A stretch of 59,328 nucleotides of DNA, taken from contig JAFQMS010000015.1 of the NCBI GenBank assembly GCA_017396145.1, positions 1-59,328 of the forward strand, in the 5' to 3' direction. The stretch's first letter is position 1. Every line of letters begins with the position of its first letter. The DNA is from Lachnospiraceae bacterium (lineage in GTDB: Bacteria > Bacillota > Clostridia > Lachnospirales > Lachnospiraceae). A program made the position numbers and the translations under genes. The notes under the pieces were generated by a model. It made no database searches, had not been told where the DNA came from, and saw only the letters and a program-made list of their open reading frames with translations. Positions 25,499 through 34,486 of the stretch are shown here, piece by piece.

Positions 25499-26098
25499 CT
25501 ATACAAGTTTAACGCTCTCTACAATTTTATCTATAAGAAGTTTGTAATCACTATAAACGGTACTTTTATTACTGAAAATCATATAAATAATAGTGTCGTC
25601 TATCTGAAAAGTATATACAGTTTCTGTTACGTTAAATGGTTCCTTGAATCCTGTATAATCATATGTAACTTTAGTTTTATATCCTGCATTACCATTAATT
25701 GTTACATCCTCTGATGCTATAACTTTAGGATTCTGGACACTTGGAGATACTGTTACTGTCTGTCCCATAAAGGTTACCTTTCCAGAAAAATATCCAGTAG
25801 CAATCCAGTTAAAGTCTTTAAGACTTATATCATTGGCACTGAGTGTAGTTAGTGTGAATGCAATATCTAGTTCTTCAGGGTCATTTGTCCAAACACTGGC
25901 TTGTGTATTGTTAGAAAGTACTTTTGTTGTAGATACATAGGATTCAGGTACATCATAACTGACTCCGTTTTCAGTGTGAGTTTTAAGTGGTTCGTCTTCT
26001 GGCTTTTTTTTGCCAAAAATCATAGAGCAACCAGAGAACGCCACTAGTGATAATAAAAGTATTAGACTCAAAAAATAAGAATTTGTTTTTCTTTTCAT
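25499..26098 (-). CDS. putative lipoprotein of unknown function
   Basis: 199 residues. A lipoprotein signal: MKRKTNSYF, hydrophobic stretch, lipobox LVAFSGC with the lipidated Cys near residue 24. The mature part is about 170 residues of predicted beta-rich fold (VSYDVPESYVSTTKVL, ...INGNAGYKTKVTYDYTGF, ...VYSDYKLLIDKIVESVKL), similar in style to PsbP/Mog1-like lipoproteins with a final amphipathic helix. Function unknown, anchored on the outer face of the membrane. Monocistronic. Confidence 0.75.
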   Translation of the reverse strand: MKRKTNSYFLSLILLLSLVAFSGCSMIFGKKKPEDEPLKTHTENGVSYDVPESYVSTTKVLSNNTQASVWTNDPEELDIAFTLTTLSANDISLKDFNWIATGYFSGKVTFMGQTVTVSPSVQNPKVIASEDVTINGNAGYKTKVTYDYTGFKEPFNVTETVYTFQIDDTIIYMIFSNKSTVYSDYKLLIDKIVESVKLV

Positions 26099-26238
26099 AA
26101 AGTAACTCCATTAGTTGTTGATATGTAAAAAAAATGTGCTTTTATATAGTTATTATAAGTTTATCATTATAAAAAATCAACTTATATATTTATTATAAAA
26201 AATGCTCTTAAATTCTCACAATAAACCTTTAAGTTTTG

Positions 26239-26267
26239 TTGACTGTTTTGTTAAAAATATATATAAT
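26239..26267 (+). promoter_or_regulatory. sigma-A promoter of the c-di-GMP/pilus operon
   Basis: TTGACT (26239-26244), 17-bp spacer, TATAAT (26262-26267). The leader to 26352 holds a perfect stem AAAAGCCA/TGGCTTTT (26306-26313 with 26318-26325) just before the ribosome site. I could not match it to a c-di-GMP riboswitch. Confidence 0.72.
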
Positions 26268-26351
26268 TAAACTATCTATGTTATTAAAAGTGGGAGAATA
26301 ATGTTAAAAGCCATATGTGGCTTTTAGAACAGGACTGAAAGGATTCATACA

Positions 26352-29300
26352 ATGGATGGTGCAATGAATAAAGAGGCTAAAAACAGTATAAAAAACAATG
26401 CTTTAAAGATAAACAATGGTTTTGCCAGATTTATAATGGACGATAAACTGACAATTTTAGATATTAATGGTGCAGCTGCAGTACAACTTAATGTGAATAA
26501 AACTAATCTAAGAGCAGGAAAGATTGGTTTAGCGGAGATTTTGTCTGATGTTTCAGTGAAAAGAATTAAAGAATTTGGTGGAAGCAATTATGGTAATACA
26601 TTAGAATTTGAGGATGTTATTGTAAGTGATGTATTAAGCAATGGAGAAGAAGTAGCTAAAACAACAGAATGCACATACCAGATGTGTGTTAGCAGAATAC
26701 ATAATGATAATAATGATGGCAAAGATGTTTATGTTATCATTCTTACTAATCTTAGTGATGTATCACAATATAATGAAGAATATCATAAAACATTATTTGA
26801 ATTAGAAACTATTAATAAAACAGCTATAAAAGCCAGTTTATATGTTGTTGCAGATGAAGATTTTACTCTTTACGAAGGTGGAGAAAGATATTATTCATAT
26901 TTGGGATATACAGAGTACGAATATCAACAGATTATTGAGAATAAAAGTATTAGAACTATTTATCCTCCAGATAGAGAAAAACTTATTTCTTTGTTTAGCA
27001 ACAGTCCACAAGAAGTAAACTATGATATAAGAGTTATAGATAAAAAGGTAAGTTTGTTGTGGGTAAATGTTGTGGCAAAGATTACCGACAAGACATATAA
27101 TGGTCATCCTGTTTATTTTTGTATTATTAAAGATATCAGTAATGCAAAAACAACTCTTATGGAGTTGAACAAGCAAAAAAGGTTTTTGGAACTTATTTCA
27201 ACCAGTTTAGAAGGTGGTACCAAGATATGTTATAATGACAAAAAGTTTTCTTTTGCTTACGTAGGAGATGAACTTCTTAATTTCTTGGGGTATTCTTACG
27301 AAGAATTTATGCGTGAGTGTAATGGTAATATGTATGATTTAATTCATGAACAAGATGTGGAAGAAGTCTTTGAGATGATTAATTCATGGTTTATTTCAGG
27401 CAATTATTATGAAGTGGAATATCGTATAAGAAAAAGTGATGGCAGCTTTGCATGGGTTATGGACAAAGGCAATAAGATAATTGATGAAAATGGCAATGAG
27501 GTATGTGTAGGTCTTATTGTTGATGTGGATAATACAAGAAAGATAATTGGCAAATTAGAAGAATCTAACAGTGAACTTAAGAAATTGCAAAACTCAATTC
27601 CTGGTAGTTTTGGAAAGATAACTCTTTTTGAAGATGAATTTGTAATTAGAAATGGAAATGAACAATTATATGAATTGTTGGGAATAGATACAGACAAGAA
27701 TCCATTTGGTGTTTCTGTCAATTATGAAAAACTAGGCATAAGTATGTCTTATGTTAATGAGGTTGCTCTTAGAAAAGAGGAAAATGTAGAGTATATCCTT
27801 CATGAAGAAGTGTTGAACAGGTGGTATATGGTAAAAGCCACATATTCAGGAGAGGATTATGCATCAAGATACCCAGATTATTATGTTATGGTATCAGATA
27901 TAACACAACAAAAGGAAGCACAATTCCAGATTGAACTGCAGAGAGAAAAATACAAAATGATTGCAGAAATTTTGGAAGATATTATCTTTGAATATGATGT
28001 TGAAAGTGATGTTATGCTTTTCTCAGATAAGTATAAGCAGGTATTTGAAGAAGGACCAATGATTTTTTCTTTCAAAAAGAATCTAGATATAGAGAATGTC
28101 TATACAGATGATAGTGCAAGTTTTAGAGGACCTAAAGAAAGTAATATAGATTATTTAGATGTATTTGAAAGTGTTGCTAATAGTAAAAGCGGAGATAATT
28201 ATAGCAAAGAGTTTTTTGTAAATTACAAAGGGGTACATGGAAAATGGTATTGCGTAACAGCTACAGGTATATGGAATGATAACTCAAAACTTGTTAAGAT
28301 AATAGGTGCTCTTAGAGATGTAGATACGTTAAAGAAAGAGCAAAAGAAACTCTTTGACAAATCTAGGCTAGATGCTATGTCAGGTCTTCTTAACAAAGTT
28401 AGTACACAAGAAGAGATATCTAAAAAGATTTCACAAGGTCTTGTAGAGGGTGTTAGTGCACTTATAATGATAGATATTGATGACTTTAAAACTATTAATG
28501 ATGTTTATGGACATTTGGTTGGAGATAAAGTTATTGTTGCCATGGCAAAAGTTCTAAAGACAAGTTTCAGAGAAGAAGATATAATTGGACGAGTGGGTGG
28601 AGATGAATTTCAGGTGTTCATGTCTGGAATTTTAGACCGACAGATGGTTGTTGAAAGAGTTATTTCTATCATTGAAAGAGTAAGCAAGATTACAGGAACT
28701 ATTGAAGAGATACAAGAAGGTAGAGTTGCTATTAGTGTTGGTGTTGCATTTACCAGTGATAAAGAAAACTATAATATTTTGTACAACAAGGCTGATAGCG
28801 CATTGTATACTGCAAAGCGTAATGGCAAAAACAGATATGAGATATATGGACAAGCATCTGAAACTAAAAAAGATGTTAATGGTAAGCATAAATCAAAATC
28901 TGAAGAAGTACTTTTTGAAAAAGTTGTGGAAATGGCCTTTAGTGAATTTGATTTCAGAAAGAGAATGGCTTTAATATTCGACTATGTTGGATATCATATG
29001 GAATTGTTTAGCATTGAACTGTATAAGTACAATGCAAACTTTAATAACCTTATACTAGATATGAGATGGGATTTATCAGGATTTAAGAGTTATGTGGAAG
29101 GGGAAGCAGAGAATGCGTTTGTTGATTTTACGTCAGGAAAAGAATATGCAATTGTAAGTGAAAAGAATATGCTTGACTACTCTTTTGCTCAGAAGATATT
29201 GATAGAATCGTCGGGAATTTCAGGAGCATACCAGTATGTGATTATGGAAGAAGACAGAAGAATAGGAGCCGTTAGTTTTACATATTCTGATAAAGAAAGG

Positions 29301-31625
29301 GAACTCACCCCAAAAGAAATAACGAAACTTACAGGTATATCAAAACTTATAAAACTTCTAGTTCTTAATGATGTTCAAAGTGGTCATGTGATTAATAAAG
29401 AATTTAGAATGTCAGCAGCAATTAAGAATGAATGCGAATTTGTTTTAGAGGTTAATCCGCGCACAGGAGAGTACGACATGTATGTATCTGATGCAAATGG
29501 CGTAGATGAGAACGTTAGTCGTGGAGATTATGCTACCATGATGAGCAAAGCGATTGCCGGTAGAGTTGATGACAAATATAAGGAGAGTTTTTCAAGAGCA
29601 TTTTCTATTCCAAATTTGTTAGAACGCTTCCTAGCAGGGGAAAGAAGTGTATCCATGGAAATTGTTAGAAAACTGGGAGGACAGGATGTTTGGACAAGGG
29701 CAGTTGCAATAATGCCGGATTTAAATGTTGAAACAGGAAGAATATATATTTACTACTACAAGATTGATCCGGTAAGAATAGAGCAGATAGAAGAAAGTAG
29801 AAAAAATAGAGCAGATAATAAACAACAGACTTTAGTTGAAGAGAACTTTGAAGAAATCTACAGAGTGAAAATTGATGAGGAGTTCATATATGTAACAGGA
29901 GGAAATTCGGACAAATTAAAAGAAGTAGAATTTAACAGTGATTACAGTGTATTAATTAGAAGTGTTAGTGACTATTTAATTCATCCTGATGAAGTTGATG
30001 AGTTTAGAGAAGTAATGAAGGTTGAAAATTTATGGGAAGCACTTAAAACAGAAAGGGTAGTTAAATACTTATTTAGAAGGTTATCAAAAGAAGATAAGTA
30101 TATTTGGACGGAGTACTGCATTGCTGCAATAAAGGATGGAACAACTAATAAAGATGAATTTGTTATTATGACATTGGCACTTGATAATCCTGTGTTCTAT
30201 GAGCAAAAGGAGAAAGAAATTCTAGATTACAATATGATTAATCATAGGGAATTTGCAAAGTTTGCTAAGATTAATAGTGTAGATACGCTAACTGGTGTAT
30301 ATAATATTGAGTCCTTCTATGATAAGACAAGAGAGATGATGGATAGTGCACCTGATAAGAAATATGCCATAATCAGAGTGGATATAGATAAGTTTAAACT
30401 TATTAATGACTTGTATGGATTCTCAGAAGGTGACAAGGTATTAAGATTTTTGGCATCTGTTATCAGAAGCGAAATGCAAGATAAAGGTACTTATGGACGT
30501 ATCAATTCCGATATTTTCTGTATGTGTATTACATATGAGAGTATCAGCGATATTATTTGTAACATTGAACATCTTATTGAACGATTTGATGACCATCATA
30601 TGAAATTTAAGTTTGTTCCATTTTTCGGTATTTACATGGTAGATGATATTACCGTGGATATTGGTATTATGTGTGACTGGGCAAACTTAGCTCTTAAAAC
30701 AGTAAAGGGTAACCAGATTTCACGATATGCATTCTATGATACCAGACTCAGAAAGAATATTCTTGATGAGAAGATGTTTGAAAATGAGATGGAACAAGCA
30801 TTGGCATGTGGACAGTTTGAGGCATATATTCAGCCACAGTATGATATAGGTTCGGCAGCGGTTATTTCTGCTGAGGCACTTATTAGATGGAATCATCCAA
30901 CTGAAGGAGTAATGTCTCCTGCAAGGTTTATTCCAGTATTTGAACGAAATGGTTTCATTATAAAGGTGGACGAGTTCATATGGGAAGAATCATGTAAGAC
31001 ATTAAGAAAGATAATAGACAGTGGATGGTCTCCGGTACCTATATCTGTAAATGTATCTAGACTTCACATGTATGACGAGCATTTATGTGACAAACTTATT
31101 GATTTGATGAATAAGTATTCTTTGCCACACAGATTATTAGTGTTAGAAGTAACTGAAACAGTGTATTTTGATGATGCGGAACTTATGAATAGAATCCTAG
31201 TTAAACTTAGAAATTCAGGATTTTCTATTGCAATGGATGATTTTGGTTCAGGATACTCATCATTTAATATGCTACAGGATATGAAGATAGATGAACTTAA
31301 GATTGACAGAGAATTTTTATCAAAATCAACTCTTACCAAAGAAGGAAAGACTATTGTTAAATACATAATAGCAATGGCCCACGATTTGAAACTTAAAGTA
31401 GTGGCAGAGGGTGTAGAGACTGCAGAACAAGCTGCATTTTTACTTGAATCCGATTGTCATATTGCGCAGGGGTACTATTATTCCCGCCCTGTGCCAACTG
31501 AAAAATTTATAGAACTGGCGTTTAATCCAAAATATCAAAAAAAGATTGATGAAGAGATAGAAAGGGTTAAGCAGCAAATGGAAGAAGGGAAGGTGTTAGA
31601 TTGTGGCGAAGAAACTAACAGCTGA
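26352..31625 (+). CDS. multi-PAS GGDEF-EAL cyclic-di-GMP protein
   Basis: A 1757-residue, apparently soluble signalling protein. An N-terminal series of about four or five PAS-like units occupies residues about 1-670 (e.g. LGYTEYEYQQIIENK, GYSYEEFMRECNGNMYDLIHEQDVEEV). GGDEF domain 1 follows (about 675-835) with DIDDFKTINDVYGH, intact GGDEF near 749 and an upstream RxxD (REED) inhibitory site, so it should make c-di-GMP. A GAF-like segment lies at about 865-1020. GGDEF 2 is degenerate (GRINSDIF near 1381). The EAL domain (about 1485-1740) keeps EALIRW, NVSR, EVTET, DDFGSGYSS, KIDREF and VAEGVET, so it is probably an active phosphodiesterase. The stop overlaps the pilC-like start by 23 nt, so signalling and secretion genes are coupled. 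Confidence 0.93.
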   Translation: MDGAMNKEAKNSIKNNALKINNGFARFIMDDKLTILDINGAAAVQLNVNKTNLRAGKIGLAEILSDVSVKRIKEFGGSNYGNTLEFEDVIVSDVLSNGEEVAKTTECTYQMCVSRIHNDNNDGKDVYVIILTNLSDVSQYNEEYHKTLFELETINKTAIKASLYVVADEDFTLYEGGERYYSYLGYTEYEYQQIIENKSIRTIYPPDREKLISLFSNSPQEVNYDIRVIDKKVSLLWVNVVAKITDKTYNGHPVYFCIIKDISNAKTTLMELNKQKRFLELISTSLEGGTKICYNDKKFSFAYVGDELLNFLGYSYEEFMRECNGNMYDLIHEQDVEEVFEMINSWFISGNYYEVEYRIRKSDGSFAWVMDKGNKIIDENGNEVCVGLIVDVDNTRKIIGKLEESNSELKKLQNSIPGSFGKITLFEDEFVIRNGNEQLYELLGIDTDKNPFGVSVNYEKLGISMSYVNEVALRKEENVEYILHEEVLNRWYMVKATYSGEDYASRYPDYYVMVSDITQQKEAQFQIELQREKYKMIAEILEDIIFEYDVESDVMLFSDKYKQVFEEGPMIFSFKKNLDIENVYTDDSASFRGPKESNIDYLDVFESVANSKSGDNYSKEFFVNYKGVHGKWYCVTATGIWNDNSKLVKIIGALRDVDTLKKEQKKLFDKSRLDAMSGLLNKVSTQEEISKKISQGLVEGVSALIMIDIDDFKTINDVYGHLVGDKVIVAMAKVLKTSFREEDIIGRVGGDEFQVFMSGILDRQMVVERVISIIERVSKITGTIEEIQEGRVAISVGVAFTSDKENYNILYNKADSALYTAKRNGKNRYEIYGQASETKKDVNGKHKSKSEEVLFEKVVEMAFSEFDFRKRMALIFDYVGYHMELFSIELYKYNANFNNLILDMRWDLSGFKSYVEGEAENAFVDFTSGKEYAIVSEKNMLDYSFAQKILIESSGISGAYQYVIMEEDRRIGAVSFTYSDKERELTPKEITKLTGISKLIKLLVLNDVQSGHVINKEFRMSAAIKNECEFVLEVNPRTGEYDMYVSDANGVDENVSRGDYATMMSKAIAGRVDDKYKESFSRAFSIPNLLERFLAGERSVSMEIVRKLGGQDVWTRAVAIMPDLNVETGRIYIYYYKIDPVRIEQIEESRKNRADNKQQTLVEENFEEIYRVKIDEEFIYVTGGNSDKLKEVEFNSDYSVLIRSVSDYLIHPDEVDEFREVMKVENLWEALKTERVVKYLFRRLSKEDKYIWTEYCIAAIKDGTTNKDEFVIMTLALDNPVFYEQKEKEILDYNMINHREFAKFAKINSVDTLTGVYNIESFYDKTREMMDSAPDKKYAIIRVDIDKFKLINDLYGFSEGDKVLRFLASVIRSEMQDKGTYGRINSDIFCMCITYESISDIICNIEHLIERFDDHHMKFKFVPFFGIYMVDDITVDIGIMCDWANLALKTVKGNQISRYAFYDTRLRKNILDEKMFENEMEQALACGQFEAYIQPQYDIGSAAVISAEALIRWNHPTEGVMSPARFIPVFERNGFIIKVDEFIWEESCKTLRKIIDSGWSPVPISVNVSRLHMYDEHLCDKLIDLMNKYSLPHRLLVLEVTETVYFDDAELMNRILVKLRNSGFSIAMDDFGSGYSSFNMLQDMKIDELKIDREFLSKSTLTKEGKTIVKYIIAMAHDLKLKVVAEGVETAEQAAFLLESDCHIAQGYYYSRPVPTEKFIELAFNPKYQKKIDEEIERVKQQMEEGKVLDCGEETNS

Positions 31626-32643
31626 TGAGATATCATTTTATTGTACTCAGTTTGCAATAATTCTCAATGCAGGTCTATCCTTACATGATGGTGTAGAGTC
31701 TATAGTTGATGATTGTACTAATAGTAAAGAAAGGCAAATTATTGATAAAATATCTAAGGTTCTTAATGACGAAAAACCATTATATATGGCGTTAGAAAGT
31801 GCTAAAGTTTTTCCTTACTATGTTGTAAGTATGGTTCATATTGGTGAACTTACAGGTAGACTTGAGGAAGTTTTAAAGGGACTTGCTCAGTATTATGAAA
31901 ATGAGAGCGAATTAAAATCTTCTGTAAAGAGCGCGATAATTCAACCTCTAGTTCTAATGATAATGATGTTTGCAGTTGTTCTTGTTATGATCGGTAAGGT
32001 GTTACCTGTCTTTACGGATATTTTTAGGCAATTTGACCCAACAGTTATGGAATCCTTAAATGGTGTAGTGGATTCAACTTCCATGATTGCCAAGATAGTA
32101 TTAATTGTTTTGGCAGTTTTTATTGTGATAATGATTATTTCAATGGTGCTACTTAAAAATTCTAAGACAAGAAAACTATATGAAAAGTTTTTCTCGTATT
32201 GCATATTTACAAGAGATATTTTTGGATTGTACGCAGTTGCCAGATTTGCAAAGGGAATGACACTTATGATTAAGAGTGGTGTTGATACATTAGAAGCATT
32301 AGACTATGCAATTGATATTAATACTAACCCGGCATTTGAAAAGAAACTTATTAAATTAAGGGAATTAGTTGAAGAGGGAATTCCTTTGGCAGAATCATTG
32401 GCAAACCAAAAGATATTTGATGGAGTATTCAATCAGATTCTTAAAGTGGCTTATAAATCAGGTGCCTATGAGGACGCGTGGACAATGATAAGCAATAAGT
32501 ATAATGAGCGAATTTCAGAAAGAATGAGTAGTTTAGTAATGGTTATAGAACCGTTATTTGTCGGAATACTTACAATTATAATTGGCGTAATTCTAGTTTC
32601 AGTAATGCTTCCTTTAGTGAGTGTTATGGGACAAATTGTTTAG
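31603..32643 (+). CDS. type II secretion/type IV pilus inner-membrane protein (PilC/GspF-like)
   Basis: 346 residues with the two-fold GspF architecture: a cytoplasmic helical domain (about 1-110, LSLHDGVESIVDDC, HIGELTGRLEEVLKGLAQYY), a membrane helix, a hydrophobic pair near 150-190, the second GspF repeat (RFAKGMTLMIKSGVDTLEALDYA, YKSGAYEDAWTMISNKYNERI) and a C-terminal helix. It is the platform protein on which the assembly/retraction ATPase acts. It starts at GTG31603 inside the end of the c-di-GMP gene, with AAGGTG before it. Usually about 400 residues; this copy is short at the N-terminus. Confidence 0.9.
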   Translation: MAKKLTADEISFYCTQFAIILNAGLSLHDGVESIVDDCTNSKERQIIDKISKVLNDEKPLYMALESAKVFPYYVVSMVHIGELTGRLEEVLKGLAQYYENESELKSSVKSAIIQPLVLMIMMFAVVLVMIGKVLPVFTDIFRQFDPTVMESLNGVVDSTSMIAKIVLIVLAVFIVIMIISMVLLKNSKTRKLYEKFFSYCIFTRDIFGLYAVARFAKGMTLMIKSGVDTLEALDYAIDINTNPAFEKKLIKLRELVEEGIPLAESLANQKIFDGVFNQILKVAYKSGAYEDAWTMISNKYNERISERMSSLVMVIEPLFVGILTIIIGVILVSVMLPLVSVMGQIV

Positions 32644-32683
32644 TTAAGATGTAGTAGTTTATAAGCATTGAATGGAGCAGACT

Positions 32684-32992
32684 ATGAAAAAGGCAACAAG
32701 ATATATTAATTTTTTCATAGTAGTAATTGTTTTTGGATTACTACTTTGGTGGTTAGTTTTAGTTACGGACCAGTCCGCTGATGCGACAAAAGAAAGTGGC
32801 AAAGCTACGTTAAAAGAGCAGATAGGAAAAACAATTAGGCTGAGTTATTCCATAGAAGGTGTATACCCGCCTAGTATTGAATATCTGGAAAAAAACTATG
32901 GACTAAGAATAGATGAAAAATACTTTGTGCATTACGAAGTGTTTGCCGATAATATTATGCCACAATATGAGGTATACGATAGACCAGATTAA
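32684..32992 (+). CDS. small membrane protein of the pilus-like locus
   Basis: 102 residues from ATG32684 (TGGAGC 5-6 nt upstream; the longer frame starts inside this site). One N-terminal membrane helix (YINFFIVVIVFGLLLWWLVLV) and a short outer domain (KEQIGKTIRLSYSIEGVYPPSIEYLEKNYGLRIDEKYFVHYEVF) of a kind seen in small Lachnospiraceae secretion-locus proteins. There is no Gly/Phe-Glu prepilin cleavage motif before the helix. Probably a minor structural or anchoring part; it lies 40 nt after the pilC-like gene. Confidence 0.65.
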   Translation: MKKATRYINFFIVVIVFGLLLWWLVLVTDQSADATKESGKATLKEQIGKTIRLSYSIEGVYPPSIEYLEKNYGLRIDEKYFVHYEVFADNIMPQYEVYDRPD

Positions 32993-33048
32993 AAAGAATG
33001 GTATTTGATAATGTACTGAAACAAGATTTAAAAATAGCGAGGTTAAGC

Positions 33049-33561
33049 ATGAAAAAGTATAAAGGTAGTTACAGGTATATTAATTATATATTCTCCTTTA
33101 GTCTTGTAATAGTCTTTGTAGTTCTTATGTCCATTCTCATCTATAGTGGAGCAAATAGTTACAAGAATATTAAAAATCATACAGATATGAACTTTAATGC
33201 TCAGACGGCATTAGGGTATGTAGTTAATAAAGTTCACGGTAATGACACAATGGAAATTCGTATAGGTGAAGAGACAGGGATTCAATACATTTGCCTTAAT
33301 TATGAAGGTGGGGAATATGTAACTTATGTGTATTGCTATGAAGGTAATATGTATGAGTATCTTACAAAAGCAACCAATGAATTTGAACTGGGAATGGGGG
33401 AAAAGATATGCCAACTGTCAGAGATGGTTTTTGAACAAAAGAGGAATGATTTATTAAAGGTTACTTTGAAAGATGATGTTTCCAGTGAGGAAACTTACAT
33501 TTATGTAAATTGTGGTATAGAAAAAGTCAAGAAGGAACAAAACAGTGTCAAAGAAGATTAG
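33049..33561 (+). CDS. pseudopilin-like single-pass protein (DUF4860-type)
   Basis: 170 residues. An N-terminal membrane helix (INYIFSFSLVIVFVVLMSILIYSG) is followed by a beta-rich outer domain (TALGYVVNKVHGNDTMEIRIGEETG...LNYEGGEYVTYVYCYEG) resembling DUF4860 proteins of Clostridia. No prepilin peptidase site is visible. ATG33049 has GAGG 6 nt upstream; an in-frame ATG at 32998 would add 17 residues but has a poor ribosome site. It overlaps the next gene by 17 nt. Likely a minor pseudopilin or tip component; exact role unknown. Confidence 0.66.
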   Translation: MKKYKGSYRYINYIFSFSLVIVFVVLMSILIYSGANSYKNIKNHTDMNFNAQTALGYVVNKVHGNDTMEIRIGEETGIQYICLNYEGGEYVTYVYCYEGNMYEYLTKATNEFELGMGEKICQLSEMVFEQKRNDLLKVTLKDDVSSEETYIYVNCGIEKVKKEQNSVKED

Positions 33562-34015
33562 AAATAGTCAGTCAAAAAGTTTTTATATTGAGATAATCAT
33601 AGCAATAGTATTTTTGAGTATTGTTGCTGCTGTTGTTATGCTTGTTTATTCTAGAACAAATCATATTATCTATGTTAATGAATTGAAGGATGAAGCAACA
33701 AATCTTTCAAGGTCTTATATAGAATGCTTAAAATCAGGCATGAAAGTGAAAGAAGCCATAGATGAAGTGTTTATAGGTAATGGCTATGTAGTTGAAGAGT
33801 ATTTAGAAGAAGGGGAAAAACATGAGATTGAAATTAAAAATGATGATGTAATATGTAACATAACTTTAAATGAGATAAAGGGAGAATGTGGAATTTATAC
33901 TGAGATTAATATGAAATATAGTTGCTATTTTGGGGATTTATATGACATAGACGCTAGTGTATATGAAAGTTCAAATGAAAAAGAAGGGGTGGGCAGCGAT
34001 GAAAAAGAGCAGTAA
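33545..34015 (+). CDS. prepilin-like protein with a degenerate cleavage site
   Basis: 156 residues starting at GTG33545 with AAGGAAC upstream. A short basic leader (MSKKIRNSQSK) precedes SFYIEIIIAIVFLSIVAAVVML, where cutting after Lys would put Glu at position +5, as in type IV pilins, but the usual Gly at -1 is missing. The outer domain has about 110 residues with two Cys pairs possible. It is the best pilin candidate of the locus. Overlaps both neighbouring genes. Confidence 0.65.
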   Translation: MSKKIRNSQSKSFYIEIIIAIVFLSIVAAVVMLVYSRTNHIIYVNELKDEATNLSRSYIECLKSGMKVKEAIDEVFIGNGYVVEEYLEEGEKHEIEIKNDDVICNITLNEIKGECGIYTEINMKYSCYFGDLYDIDASVYESSNEKEGVGSDEKEQ

Positions 34016-34463
34016 TTTATCAATTGGAAATGGAATGGTAAGTATATTTTTGATATTCATTGCCCTAAGTCTTACTTGTTTTTGTGTACTAGCTTTTTTA
34101 AGTTCCAATATTGATAAAAAATATACTGATAAAAGATGCGAAGAAACTGCTAAATACTATGAAAGTGACAGACAAGCGAGAGAAAAGTTAAGGCTTATCG
34201 ATGAAATGGTTATGACATCATTATCACAAGGACTACCTACAGAGTTAATTGTTGAACAACTTTGCGAGATTGATGGCGTAAAAGCAAACATTCAAGGTGA
34301 CAAGATGAAAGTCGAGTATCAAGTTGATATAGATGATAATAAGAATATTTCGGTATGCTTAAACATTGATAAGGATGGAAAATATGAGATTAATAAGTGG
34401 AAGACTAGTGCTTCATCTGAACTAATTACAGATGATCCATTAAATCTTTGGGATGGGAATTAA
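33999..34463 (+). CDS. small single-pass protein, possible minor pilin
   Basis: 154 residues from ATG33999. The leader ends in GNG followed by MVSIFLIFIALSLTCFCVLAFL, so a Gly(-1) is present but Glu(+5) is replaced by Phe, as in GspK-like tip pilins. The outer part is helical then beta (EETAKYYESDRQAREKLRLIDE, VKANIQGDKMKVEYQVDI). Its start lies inside the end of the previous gene. Short relative to GspK. Function inferred from position only. Confidence 0.62.
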   Translation: MKKSSNLSIGNGMVSIFLIFIALSLTCFCVLAFLSSNIDKKYTDKRCEETAKYYESDRQAREKLRLIDEMVMTSLSQGLPTELIVEQLCEIDGVKANIQGDKMKVEYQVDIDDNKNISVCLNIDKDGKYEINKWKTSASSELITDDPLNLWDGN

Positions 34464-34486
34464 ACGGAGAAAGGTAAGGATGATTT

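Noticed and set aside
26268..26351. c-di-GMP riboswitch upstream of the GGDEF-EAL gene
   Set aside because: The leader is only about 80 nt and lacks the conserved GEMM stems; only one small hairpin is present.
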